DNA of 64,000 nt from E44-bin89 sp034409565 (lineage in GTDB: Bacteria > Chloroflexota > Dehalococcoidia > Dehalococcoidales > RBG-16-60-22): assembly GCA_034409565.1 (NCBI GenBank), contig DAOUMS010000022.1, positions 124,001-188,000 of the forward strand. Reading direction: 5' to 3'. Positions within the stretch are counted from its first letter, which is position 1. Each line of letters opens with the position of its first letter. The notes below the pieces were generated by a model. The model was not told the origin of the DNA. It worked only from the letters and a program-made list of their open reading frames with translations, and ran no database searches. Shown here piece by piece: positions 17,031 through 25,732 of this stretch. The position numbers were made by a program, and so were the translations under genes.

Positions 17031-17744
17031 TTACCCCTGCTGCGTTGCCTGAGCACGCTGCTTATATTTGTTCACAAAAGCCCTGGCCGTTGACTCTTTC
17101 AGGTATAGCGGCGCCAGCGCCAGAGTATCATCAGGCTCGCCTTTTTCCAGATAAGCCGCGGTCAGCAACGCCACCACCGCCCCGCCGGGCGTGCTTTCCC
17201 TCGCCTCGATAGCGTTTGATTTGAGCCGCTGACCAATCATTTTCTGATACCTTGCCGCATCAGTTGCCACCAGCACCGCCGGCTCTATTATCAGCCCGGT
17301 CAGACCGGCAGGGTCACCAACATAGTAGTTGCCTACCTGATGCATGCCATTGCTGTCCCGGCGGTAGAACGCCGCATATATTGTCCCGCCGGCACCGGCG
17401 TCGATAACCGGGCAAATGATTCTGGCACTGTCTCCAGCACTGGAGGCAAGCACCTCCAGAGTGGAAATGCCCTTTACCAGTTTTCCCGTACCATAGGCGA
17501 GCATTTTGCCCACCGTCACCCCTATCCTGATGCCCGTCCACGAGCCCGGCCCCAGGCCAACGCCGAAGCCTTCAATATCCTTAAGGTCGAGTCCGACTTT
17601 CCGGAGCACGCTGTCGGCATGGAGCATGATTTTGGCCAGCGACTCATTTCTGGCCTCAAAAGTTAAATCGGCCAGGACGCGCTCGCCGTCGACCACACCG
17701 ATGGCGTTGGCGTAACCCGAAGTATCAATACCGAGTACCAGCAT
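17031..17744 (-). CDS. tsaB: tRNA threonylcarbamoyladenosine dimerisation subunit
   Basis: A catalytically inactive paralogue of TsaD that scaffolds the complex. The start MLVLGIDTSGYANAIGVV and GLGPGSWTGIRIGVTVGKMLAYG are classic TsaB motifs; the His-x3-His metal site of TsaD is absent, as expected. 237 residues. Its ATG overlaps the tsaE stop (TGATG), indicating coupled translation. Confidence 0.94.
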   Translation of the reverse strand: MLVLGIDTSGYANAIGVVDGERVLADLTFEARNESLAKIMLHADSVLRKVGLDLKDIEGFGVGLGPGSWTGIRIGVTVGKMLAYGTGKLVKGISTLEVLASSAGDSARIICPVIDAGAGGTIYAAFYRRDSNGMHQVGNYYVGDPAGLTGLIIEPAVLVATDAARYQKMIGQRLKSNAIEARESTPGGAVVALLTAAYLEKGEPDDTLALAPLYLKESTARAFVNKYKQRAQATQQG

Positions 17745-18235
17745 CAGCCTTCAAGCCCCCTGATAAGGACGCCCGACCTCTCCCCAGAACCGGTAAATTC
17801 CAGCCGGCGCTTTTGCGGGGAAAGCACTTCGAACTGCACCTGAAGATAGTCCTCGGGCAGAAGAGAAAGCACTTTTTCCGCCCACTCCAGCACGATAACC
17901 CCCGTCTCCGCCCTGGCCAGATAATCGAGCATGCCGATTTCAAATCCGCTCTCAATATCATCAATACGGTACAGGTCAACGTGATAAACTGGAAACCTTC
18001 CCCGGTACTCATTGACGAAGGCGAAAGTGGGACTGTTGACCTCCTTTTCCGGAATACCCAGACCGGCACACAGGCCCCGGGTGAAAAGCGTCTTACCACA
18101 ACCAAGCTCGCCGACCAGTGCAATGACACCGCCCTCGGCGACCCTTTCCCCCAGCCGTCGACCCAGACGGAGCGTGGCCGTTGGGCTATTACTCAGAAAA
18201 ACATACGCCGTTCTAGCTGTTTTTGAAGCTGACAT
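17744..18235 (-). CDS. tsaE: tRNA threonylcarbamoyladenosine ATPase subunit
   Basis: A small P-loop ATPase that drives the TsaBD cycle. Walker A is GELGCGKT, followed by FTRGLCAGLGI and the family pattern SPTFAFVNEYRGRFPVYHVDLYRI. VIVLEWAEKV is the Walker B-like and TsaE signature region. 163 residues. ATG 18235 is preceded by AGGGA. It heads the t6A operon; an AT-rich stretch near 18277-18285 could supply its promoter, but no convincing -35 was found. Confidence 0.94.
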   Translation of the reverse strand: MSASKTARTAYVFLSNSPTATLRLGRRLGERVAEGGVIALVGELGCGKTLFTRGLCAGLGIPEKEVNSPTFAFVNEYRGRFPVYHVDLYRIDDIESGFEIGMLDYLARAETGVIVLEWAEKVLSLLPEDYLQVQFEVLSPQKRRLEFTGSGERSGVLIRGLEG

Positions 18236-18558
18236 TCCCTGGCCGTAGATTGTTACTCTTCTTGACGGTAGTATATCATAATGATGTTCGTTCGTCAGGT
18301 GGTATTCAATTTACGCAGGTTGTCTGTAAACAGCCTCTGCCAGCAGACGTTATTTATTTTTTACCACTTACCACGAAGAAATATTTGACAAAAAATATCA
18401 GGTGATTTATACTACTGGCCAATAATGACTGGCTCTCACTACTGATTACAAGTACCCACTCATTGCGAAGTAGCACGGCTTCTTCTTTTGTATCACATTA
18501 ACCCCTGGGATTTAAATATATAAGGATATCAAGGCACCCAGATAGAGAAGGAGGTACT
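18236..18558 (+). other. Intergenic region upstream of formate dehydrogenase
   Basis: 323 bases between the divergent tsaE and formate dehydrogenase genes. It holds the strong plus-strand promoter at 18385-18413, a 145-base leader, and AAGGAGG just before the alpha subunit ATG. A short stem GAAG/CTTC followed by T-rich sequence lies near 18474-18491 but is too weak to call. No RNA gene or small coding frame with a good start site was seen. Confidence 0.7.
18385..18413 (+). promoter_or_regulatory. Sigma70-type promoter of the formate dehydrogenase operon
   Basis: A consensus TTGACA (18385-18390) and TATACT (18408-18413) are spaced by exactly 17 bases. Transcription would start near 18420, leaving a leader of about 140 bases with the ribosome binding site AAGGAGG at its end. 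No clear operator repeats flank it. Confidence 0.75.
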
Positions 18559-21500
18559 ATGGAGCTAAGCCGAAGAGATTTCCTGAAAGCCTCAGGAGCC
18601 AGCATGGGCGGCGTATTTCTTTTTGGAGTGCTTAACTCGGATGTGGCCCTGGCTGGAACTCACCCGCTTTTGCCCCTGAAAAAGCAAATCGGGGAAATGA
18701 CCACCATCTGCCCTTATGATGCCTCAGGCTGCGGCTTTATCGTTGCCGCAGAGGACGGCAAGGTGGTGAACATCGAGGGCGACCCCGACCACCCCATCAA
18801 CCGCGGTGGTGGCTGCGCCAAGGGCGCTTCCATGCGGCAGCTCTCTGCCGACAATCCCTGGCGCCTGAGCAAGGTCCTGTACCGCCCCCCCGGTGGCACT
18901 GATTGGCAAGAAAAAAGCTGGGACTGGGCACTGAACGAGATTGCCCACCGCATCAAGGACACCAGGGATAAGAATTTCACCGAGAGAGACGGCAGCGGTA
19001 GTCTGGTCAACCGTACCGAAGCCATTGCTAACCTGGGAGGGTCCGCTCTAGATAATGAGGAGTGCTACCTCCTGGCCAAGTTGACCCGCGCGCTCGGCAT
19101 TGTGTACCTTGAACACCACGCCCGTATATGACATTCCCCCACTGTCGCCAGTCTGGCGGAAACGTTCGGCCGCGGGGCCATGACCAACCACTGGAATGAC
19201 ATTGCTAACGCTGATGCCATATTAGCCATCGGCTCCAACCCCGCCGAGAATCACCCGGCGGCTTTCGGCCATATCACCGATGCCAAGGACAAAGGGGCCA
19301 AGCTCATCCATGTCGACCCGAGATTCACCAGGACCTCGGCGAAAGCTGATATCTACTCCCCACTGCGGTCAGGCACGGACATCGCCTTTATCGACGGCAT
19401 GATAAAGTACGTGCTCGATGACATTGACCATAATCCCGGTAACTACAATACGACCTACATCAAGGAGTACACCAACGCTCCTTACCTCATCAATCCCGAC
19501 TTCAAGGGGCCGGCGGAACTGGACGGGTTATTCTCCGGCTATGCCGGCGGTCGAAATGAAACTGACGGCGGCAAACGGAAATACGATAAGTCCAGCTGGC
19601 AGTTTCAACTTGATGACAAGGGTATCCCCAAGAGGGATATGACCCTGAAAGACCCGAACTGCGTTTTCCAGATAATGAAGAAACATTTTGCCCGCTACAC
19701 CCCGGAAAAGGTAAACGAAATAACCGGCGCTCCCGTGGACACCTTCTTGCAGATTTGCCAGACCTTTGCGTATAGCGGACAGGTGGGCAAGGCCGGTACC
19801 ATACTGTACGCCATGGGCACCACCCAGCATACCTACGGCGCCCAGAACATCCGCTCGTACTGCATCCTGCAACTTCTGCTGGGCAATATCGGCATCGCCG
19901 GCGGCGGCATCAACGCCATGAGAGGCGAGTCCAACGTACAGGGTTCCACTGACCACTGCTTGCTCTTCCACATTCTCCCCGGCTATTTGAAGGTGCCGGA
20001 TAACACTGACACGTCCCTGGGCAAATATCTGGAGCGGGTTACCCCTACGAGCAACGACCCCAAGAGCGCCAACTGGTGGCAGCACACCCCCAAGTACGTG
20101 GTCAGCCTGTTCAAAGCATGGTATGGTGAGGCCGCCACCAAAGATAACGAGTTCGGCTTCCACTACCTGCCCAAGATTGAGGCCGGCAAGAATTATTCCC
20201 ATATCTCCCTGTTTGAGGCCATGTACTCCGGGGTCATCAAGGGGCTAATGGTCTGGGGGCAGAACCCGGCCGTGGGTGGCCCCAATGCCAACCTGGAGCG
20301 GATGGCGCTGGAACAGCTGGACTGGCTGGTGGTCGCTGATATCTGGCACACCGAGACGGCCAATTTCTGGCAGCGTCCCGGCGTTAACAAGGCCGACATC
20401 AAAACCGAGGTCTTCCTCCTGCCTGCCCTCAACTCCTTCGAAAAGGAAGGCAGCGTCACCAATAGCGGCCGTTTGAGCCAGTGGCGCTACCAAGCGGCCA
20501 AGGGTCCCGGAGCGGCTCAGGCCGATTTATGGATGATGGACTGGCTGGCCCGCAAGCTCATGGAGCTGTACGCCACTGAAGGCGGACCCAATGCCGAAGC
20601 GATTTCCCGACTTAACTGGAACTACGGCCATGAACACCCTGACGTGCACGCTGTCGCCAAGGAAATAAACGGCTATGACCTCACCACCGGTAAACTGCTG
20701 CCCAGCTTCACCAAGCTGCTGGATGATGGTACCACCTCTTCCGGCAACTGGCTCTACTGCGCCAGCTATACCGAAGACGGCAATATGGCCGCCCGCCGTG
20801 ACCTGACCCCCGGCCCGTTCGACATCGGGCTTTTCCCCAAGTGGGCCTGGTGCTGGCCGGTGAACCGGCGGATTATCTATAACCGCGCCTCGGTTGACCT
20901 TAACGGCGAGCCGTGGGACAAGGAGCATCCGGTTATCTGGTGGCAGGGTGATAAATGGGTAGGCGATGTACCCGATGGCGGCTGGCCACCGATGGCGGTT
21001 GACCCGGAGAAGACCAAGTACCCGTTCATCATGAAGCCGGAGGGCCATGCCCGCTTCTTCGGCCCCGGCATGGCCGAGGGACCACTGCCGGAGCATTACG
21101 AACCATGGGAGTCGCCGATATCCAACCCCATGTCCGGGCAACAGAATAATCCCGCCTTCAAGATATGGAGGCCTGACGAGCAGGGTACTCCGGATAAGTA
21201 CCCCATAGTCTGCAGCACCTACCGTGTCTGCGAACACTGGCAGGGCGGGCAGATGACCCGGAACATGCCGTGGCTGGTCGAGATGATGCCCGAACCATTC
21301 GTTGAGATGAGCGAGGAACTGGCCCAAGATATAGGCATAGTCAATGGCGAGAAAGTCATCGTGGAGTCAACCCGGGGACGGGTACAAATGGTGGCGGTGG
21401 TGACCAAACGCTTCAAGCCTTTCCAGTTGAACGGAAACAAGGTGCATCAGGTAGGTATACCCTGGCACTGGGGTTACACCGGACTTTCCACGGGCGATAG

Positions 21501-21588
21501 CGCCAATATGCTCACGCCTCACGTGGGTGATGCCAATACGATGATACCGGAATATAAAGCCTTTCTAGTAAACATCCGCAAGGCTTAG
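18559..21588 (+). CDS. fdnG: Formate dehydrogenase alpha subunit, selenocysteine-containing
   Basis: Molybdopterin (Mo/W bis-MGD) subunit oxidising formate to CO2, of FDH-N/O type. Reading the in-frame TGA at 19129-19131 as selenocysteine (residue 191) gives 1009 residues, matching family length. The flanks HHARI-Sec-HSPTVASLAETFGRGAMTNHW match the selenocysteine region of E. coli FdnG. A twin-arginine signal (SRRDFLKAS, residues 4-12) directs export, so catalysis is outside the membrane. The [4Fe-4S] ligands are Cys51, Asp54, Cys58 and Cys86: the usual second Cys is Asp. The C-terminal domain continues to the end without another stop. A SECIS-like hairpin follows the TGA. First gene of an operon with beta, gamma and FdhE. 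Confidence 0.93.
19129..19172 (+). promoter_or_regulatory. Selenocysteine insertion signal (UGA plus SECIS-like hairpin)
   Basis: The TGA codon 19129-19131 is followed, 14 bases later, by CGCCA (19146-19150), loop GTC and TGGCG (19154-19158), a perfect 5-bp stem with a small G-T containing loop. Bacterial SECIS elements bind SelB with a stem at this distance and a GU-bearing apical loop. No selA, selB, selC or selD gene is in the window. Confidence 0.75.
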
Positions 21589-21597
21589 GAGGAAATA

Positions 21598-22443
21598 ATG
21601 GCCGAAAAAGCGATTTTATACGACGCAACACGGTGCACTGCCTGCCGGGGCTGTCAGGCTGCTTGCAAGCAGTGGAATGAGAATGACGAGTATATCCCCA
21701 CGACGGAAAACGGCGTGCCGGTGAATAATCGGGGCAGCTATGAGAACCCACCCGACCTCAGTCCCTCAACCTGGCTGAAGATGGAGTTCCGGGAAGTTGA
21801 CGCTGGAGGGCAGGTAAGGTGGCTTTTTACCCGCCGCGCCTGTATGCACTGCACCGATGCCGGCTGCGTCAAGGTCTGCCCTTCCGGTGCCCTTTACCAT
21901 CATGAACTGGGCTTCGTTGCCTACAATAAGGACATCTGCACCGGCTGCGGTTACTGCATCGACGCCTGTCCTTTCAGCGTACCCCGTTCCGACCGCAACC
22001 TGATTACCGGCATTGCTAAAATGGACAAATGCACCCTCTGCACCACGCCAGGCCTGGACCGCATTGAAGAGGGCTGGGAACCGGCCTGTGTCAAGACCTG
22101 CCCCCCCAATGCCCTGCAATATGGTGACCGTGATGCTCTGCTGGCCGAGGGTAAAAAACGGGTTGAGGCGCTGGTGGCTAAAGGGTGGACCAATGCCAAC
22201 CTGTACGGGGAAAAGGAACTGGGTGGCCTGCATGTCATGTACGTTCTCGACGACCACCCCACAGTATACGGCCTGCCGGCAGCACCGGAGGTCTCAGGGT
22301 TAACCATCGCCTGGAAAGACGTAATCCAGCCGCTGGGCTGGGCGGTGGGTGGGGTGACACTGCTGGGACTGGGCCTGAACTATCTCGTCGCCCGGGCCAC
22401 GGCCAATAAGGAAAAGGAGAAGGAAAATGCCGCAAGAAGTTGA
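21598..22443 (+). CDS. Formate dehydrogenase iron-sulfur (beta) subunit
   Basis: A 281-residue electron-transfer subunit with four Cys groups for four [4Fe-4S] clusters: CTACRGCQAACK, CMHCTDAGCVKVCPSGAL, CTGCGYCIDACPF, and CTLCTTPG with a later CVKTCPPNAL. A single membrane helix near residues 245-265 anchors it, as in FdnH. It carries electrons from the alpha subunit to the cytochrome b subunit. AGGAGGAAATA precedes ATG 21598. Its end overlaps the gamma gene by 17 bases. Confidence 0.93.
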   Translation: MAEKAILYDATRCTACRGCQAACKQWNENDEYIPTTENGVPVNNRGSYENPPDLSPSTWLKMEFREVDAGGQVRWLFTRRACMHCTDAGCVKVCPSGALYHHELGFVAYNKDICTGCGYCIDACPFSVPRSDRNLITGIAKMDKCTLCTTPGLDRIEEGWEPACVKTCPPNALQYGDRDALLAEGKKRVEALVAKGWTNANLYGEKELGGLHVMYVLDDHPTVYGLPAAPEVSGLTIAWKDVIQPLGWAVGGVTLLGLGLNYLVARATANKEKEKENAARS

Positions 22444-23077
22444 AATGTATCGCAAACCGACGCGCATATTACACTGGGTGCACCTGGTTGCCTTCTGCGT
22501 CTTGTTTCTTACCGGTCTTGTCCTTTTCATCCCGCAATTAGGTGTTTTGGCCCAGGACAGCTGGACACGGGTTATTCATCGCATTGCTGCGGTTGTTTTT
22601 ATCATCGCACCGCTCATCTACATTCCGCTGAACTGGAAATCAACCAAGGAGGGTGTCAAGCTGGCTTTCAGCTGGGGGGCCTATGATATCGGCTGGCTGA
22701 AAGCCGCCCCGCAGTACTATTTCCTCGGTGATGAGAGTGCCATGCCACCCCAGGGACGTATGAACACCGGCCAGAAACTATGGTGGTTGATAGTCCTTGT
22801 CTTCGGGCTAATCTTTATCATCACTGGTTTAGTAATGTGGTTCGGTAAAACATCGGCACCACCGGCAGTTTTACTGTGGATGGTCTTTTTCCATGACGTT
22901 GCCTTTGCCGTAAGCATTCCGATGTTATTTGTTCACATCTATCTCGGCCTGCTACACCCGATGATGAAAGAATCCTGGAAAGCCGTATACAAAGGAAAAG
23001 TATCGGTTGATTATGCCAAATCGCACCACGGCAAATGGTATGAGGAAGCCGCCAGAGGTAAAGAGGTGAAAAGCTAG
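22427..23077 (+). CDS. Formate dehydrogenase cytochrome b (gamma) subunit
   Basis: A 216-residue integral membrane protein of the FdnI cytochrome b556 family with four likely helices. Heme-ligand histidines are in RILHWVHL near the N-terminus and in FFHDVAFAVSIPMLFVHIYLGLLHP near the C-terminus. It passes electrons to the quinone pool. AAGGAGAAGGAAA precedes ATG 22427, inside the end of the beta gene, which suggests translational coupling. Confidence 0.92.
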   Translation: MPQEVEMYRKPTRILHWVHLVAFCVLFLTGLVLFIPQLGVLAQDSWTRVIHRIAAVVFIIAPLIYIPLNWKSTKEGVKLAFSWGAYDIGWLKAAPQYYFLGDESAMPPQGRMNTGQKLWWLIVLVFGLIFIITGLVMWFGKTSAPPAVLLWMVFFHDVAFAVSIPMLFVHIYLGLLHPMMKESWKAVYKGKVSVDYAKSHHGKWYEEAARGKEVKS

Positions 23078-23944
23078 TTGCCGGTGGAGACAGATGACAT
23101 CATTCGCCACCTAGAGGCAAGGGAAAGAAAAGAGGGAACGCTTCCTCAGCTCCTGAAATTTTATCTAAGTTTGCTGCGCGTTCAGGCAAAAGTCGAGCAA
23201 AAGTTAGCCTCACGACTCGAACCAAGTTTAAGTCGTGAGGCTATTAATAAACGGCTCACAAACGGAACGCCCCTTGTCGCCTTTGATGAACTGGCGCTTG
23301 ATTGGCCGAGGCTGCGCGAGACTTTCACCAAGGTCGCCGCCATCTTTGCCGGGTATCCGGGGCTTTTCGCCGGCTTTCCCCGGAAGCTGAGAGAGCCAGA
23401 TGCCGGGCAACATCTCACCAAGAAAGTAATTCAGGCCTGGTTCAATAGCAAAAAATTACCCCCCACCCCCCTGGCCGATGATGCCAGTGAAAACATCCTG
23501 CTGGCCATAATCCAGGCCACGTTAAAACCTTTCCTGACAAGCCACGCCAGAACCCTGATTGGCGCTGTTGACCAGGAACAGTGGCGCCGACCGTACTGCC
23601 CGGTTTGCGGTGGCAGCCCCGATTTTTCCTATCTGGATAAGGAACGGGGGTCAAGATGGCTGCTGTGCTCCCGGTGTGACACCGAATGGCTTTACCAGCG
23701 CTTGCGGTGTCCTTTCTGTGGTACTCAGGACCAGAAAGCGCTGACCTACTTCACCGACGATAAAGGGCTTTACCGGCTCTACGTCTGTGATGATTGCCAG
23801 CATTATCTGAAGACAATTGACCTGCGGCAGACCGAGTCCGAGGTCTTGTTCCCACTGGAACGTTTAATTACCCTGGACATTGACCGACAGGCCCTAGAAA
23901 AGGGATACCGGCCATACGATGCGGCTGGCGAGAAAGCAAAATAG
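23078..23944 (+). CDS. fdhE: Formate dehydrogenase accessory protein FdhE
   Basis: A 288-residue protein with the FdhE rubredoxin-like zinc or iron sites: CPVCGGSPDF, LLCSRCDTEW, CPFCGTQDQ and VCDDCQHYLKTIDLR. FdhE binds the alpha subunit and is needed for active enzyme before Tat export. The TTG at 23078 directly follows the gamma stop TAG, with AGAGGTG upstream; no better in-frame start lies near the beginning of homology. Last gene of the operon. Confidence 0.88.
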   Translation: MPVETDDIIRHLEARERKEGTLPQLLKFYLSLLRVQAKVEQKLASRLEPSLSREAINKRLTNGTPLVAFDELALDWPRLRETFTKVAAIFAGYPGLFAGFPRKLREPDAGQHLTKKVIQAWFNSKKLPPTPLADDASENILLAIIQATLKPFLTSHARTLIGAVDQEQWRRPYCPVCGGSPDFSYLDKERGSRWLLCSRCDTEWLYQRLRCPFCGTQDQKALTYFTDDKGLYRLYVCDDCQHYLKTIDLRQTESEVLFPLERLITLDIDRQALEKGYRPYDAAGEKAK

Positions 23945-23984
23945 AGTTAGCGTAAAATACCTTTACCAGCCTACTTATAACTGA

Positions 23985-24013
23985 TTGACACCCCCATACC
24001 ATAATGGTAATCT
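23985..24013 (+). promoter_or_regulatory. Sigma70-type promoter of guaA
   Basis: TTGACA (23985-23990) and TAATCT (24008-24013) are spaced by 17 bases. The expected start near 24019-24021 is only about six bases before the guaA ATG, so the message would be nearly leaderless. Confidence 0.6.
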
Positions 24014-24025
24014 TTTTTCTATAAA

Positions 24026-25711
24026 ATGGTGAAGAGGAAAGCAAAACCAGCTACAGACAGGGGCCTCCGCATCGCCACGACCGGTGACATTGAAGTCTCC
24101 ACCTATCTGGAAATTGCCAAGAAGATAGGCGGAGAGCAGCCGGCGGCAACCGAGGAAGCGGTCTCCGGAGCGGAACGCGAGGCAATCATTGTTGTTGATT
24201 TTGGTTCCCAGTACAGTATGCTCATCGCCCGCCGCGTGCGAGAGTGCCAGGTTTACTGCGAACTGATACCCCATGACGCCCCCTGGGAAAAAATTGCCCC
24301 GCTCAATCCCCGGGGCTTTATTCTTTCCGGCGGCCCAAAGAGCGTTTATGACGATAACGCGCCACTGGCGCCATCCTACATCTATGAACGCCATTTGCCC
24401 ATACTTGGCATCTGTTACGGGATGGGAGTTATCGCCAAACAGCTTGGCGGCGTAGTGGCCCCCGGTACCAAACGAGAGTACGGGCACGCTATCCTGCACC
24501 TGAGCAGTCTTGACTCTCCCCTGTTCGCCGATTTGCCCGAGTCCACGCCGGTCTGGATGAGCCACGGCGATAAAATTGAGGAGATGCCGCCCGGTTTCAA
24601 AGCCATCGCCTACACGGAAAACTCGCCGGTGGCCGTCATGGGTAATGGCGATGGCATCTTCGGTCTCCAGTTCCACCCCGAGGTTGTCCACACGCCGGAA
24701 GGCAAGACGATACTGCGCAATTTTGTCTACCGGGTGTGCGGCTGCAAGGGGAACTGGACCATGGGCAGCTTCATCAATGATAGCATCGCCAGAATCAAAG
24801 AGAATGTGGGGGACGGCAAAGTCATCTGCGCGCTCTCTGGAGGAGTTGACTCGGCCGTGGTCGCCACGCTCATCCACCGCGCCATCGGCGACCAGCTTAC
24901 CTGCATCTTTGTCAATAACGGGCTGCTACGCCGCGAAGAAGTGGAAAGAACACTCAAGGTATTCCAGCAGAACCTGGGCATGAATATCCAGTACGTTGAC
25001 GCCAGCAAGCGGTTCCTCGCCCGACTGAAAGGCGTCATCGACCCGGAGATGAAACGCAAGGCCATCGGCGAGGAGTTCATCCACATCTTCGAGGAAGAGG
25101 CACGCAAGGCGGGCAAGGTCGACTTCCTCGCCCAGGGGACTCTTTATCCAGATGTTATCGAGAGCATATCCTCGGTGAGCAACGTCTCCGCCAAAATAAA
25201 GACCCATCACAACGTCGGCGGCCTGCCCGCTCGGATGACGCTGAAACTCCTCGAGCCGCTGCGCTACCTCTTTAAAGATGAGGTGCGCCTGGTCGGGCTG
25301 GAGCTTGGCCTGCCCGAAGAGATGGTCTGGCGGCAGCCCTTCCCCGGCCCCGGGCTGGCCATACGCATCATCGGTGAAGTGACCAAAGAAAAATTGGAGG
25401 TCCTGCGCAGTGCCGACTTCATTGTCATGAATGAAATCAAGAAAGCCAAGCTTTACCGCCAGCTCTGGCAGAGTTTTGCCATCCTGCCCGATATTCACAG
25501 CGTGGGCGTGATGGGCGATTACCGGACCTACGGCCACGTGATTGCCATCCGCGCCGTGACCAGCGAAGATGCTATGACCGCGGACTGGGCACGTATGCCC
25601 TACGATGTCCTATCGCGGATGTCAAATCGCATTGTCAACGAAGTGCCCGAGGTAAACCGCGTCGTCTTCGATATCACCTCCAAACCACCCTCAACCATAG
25701 AGTGGGAGTGA
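24026..25711 (+). CDS. guaA: GMP synthase (glutamine-hydrolysing)
   Basis: Converts XMP to GMP with glutamine and ATP. The class I glutaminase domain has Cys130 in GICYGMGV and His in LQFHPEV; the ATP pyrophosphatase P-loop is ALSGGVDSAV, and the dimerisation domain ends KPPSTIEWE. At 561 residues it is about 50 longer than usual: residues 1-52 precede the normal start AIIVVDFGSQY and resemble nothing I know. No alternative ATG, GTG or TTG exists near the domain start, so ATG 24026 is kept although there is no Shine-Dalgarno site. Confidence 0.94.
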   Translation: MVKRKAKPATDRGLRIATTGDIEVSTYLEIAKKIGGEQPAATEEAVSGAEREAIIVVDFGSQYSMLIARRVRECQVYCELIPHDAPWEKIAPLNPRGFILSGGPKSVYDDNAPLAPSYIYERHLPILGICYGMGVIAKQLGGVVAPGTKREYGHAILHLSSLDSPLFADLPESTPVWMSHGDKIEEMPPGFKAIAYTENSPVAVMGNGDGIFGLQFHPEVVHTPEGKTILRNFVYRVCGCKGNWTMGSFINDSIARIKENVGDGKVICALSGGVDSAVVATLIHRAIGDQLTCIFVNNGLLRREEVERTLKVFQQNLGMNIQYVDASKRFLARLKGVIDPEMKRKAIGEEFIHIFEEEARKAGKVDFLAQGTLYPDVIESISSVSNVSAKIKTHHNVGGLPARMTLKLLEPLRYLFKDEVRLVGLELGLPEEMVWRQPFPGPGLAIRIIGEVTKEKLEVLRSADFIVMNEIKKAKLYRQLWQSFAILPDIHSVGVMGDYRTYGHVIAIRAVTSEDAMTADWARMPYDVLSRMSNRIVNEVPEVNRVVFDITSKPPSTIEWE

Positions 25712-25732
25712 GGATACAAAGAGCTTCTCATA

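Noticed and set aside
18474..18491. Terminator in the formate dehydrogenase leader
   Set aside because: The stem is only four base pairs with an interrupted T-run.
19129..19131. Apparent nonsense mutation splitting formate dehydrogenase into two genes
   Set aside because: The TGA sits exactly at the selenocysteine position with matching flanks and a SECIS-like stem, so recoding is far more likely than a pseudogene.
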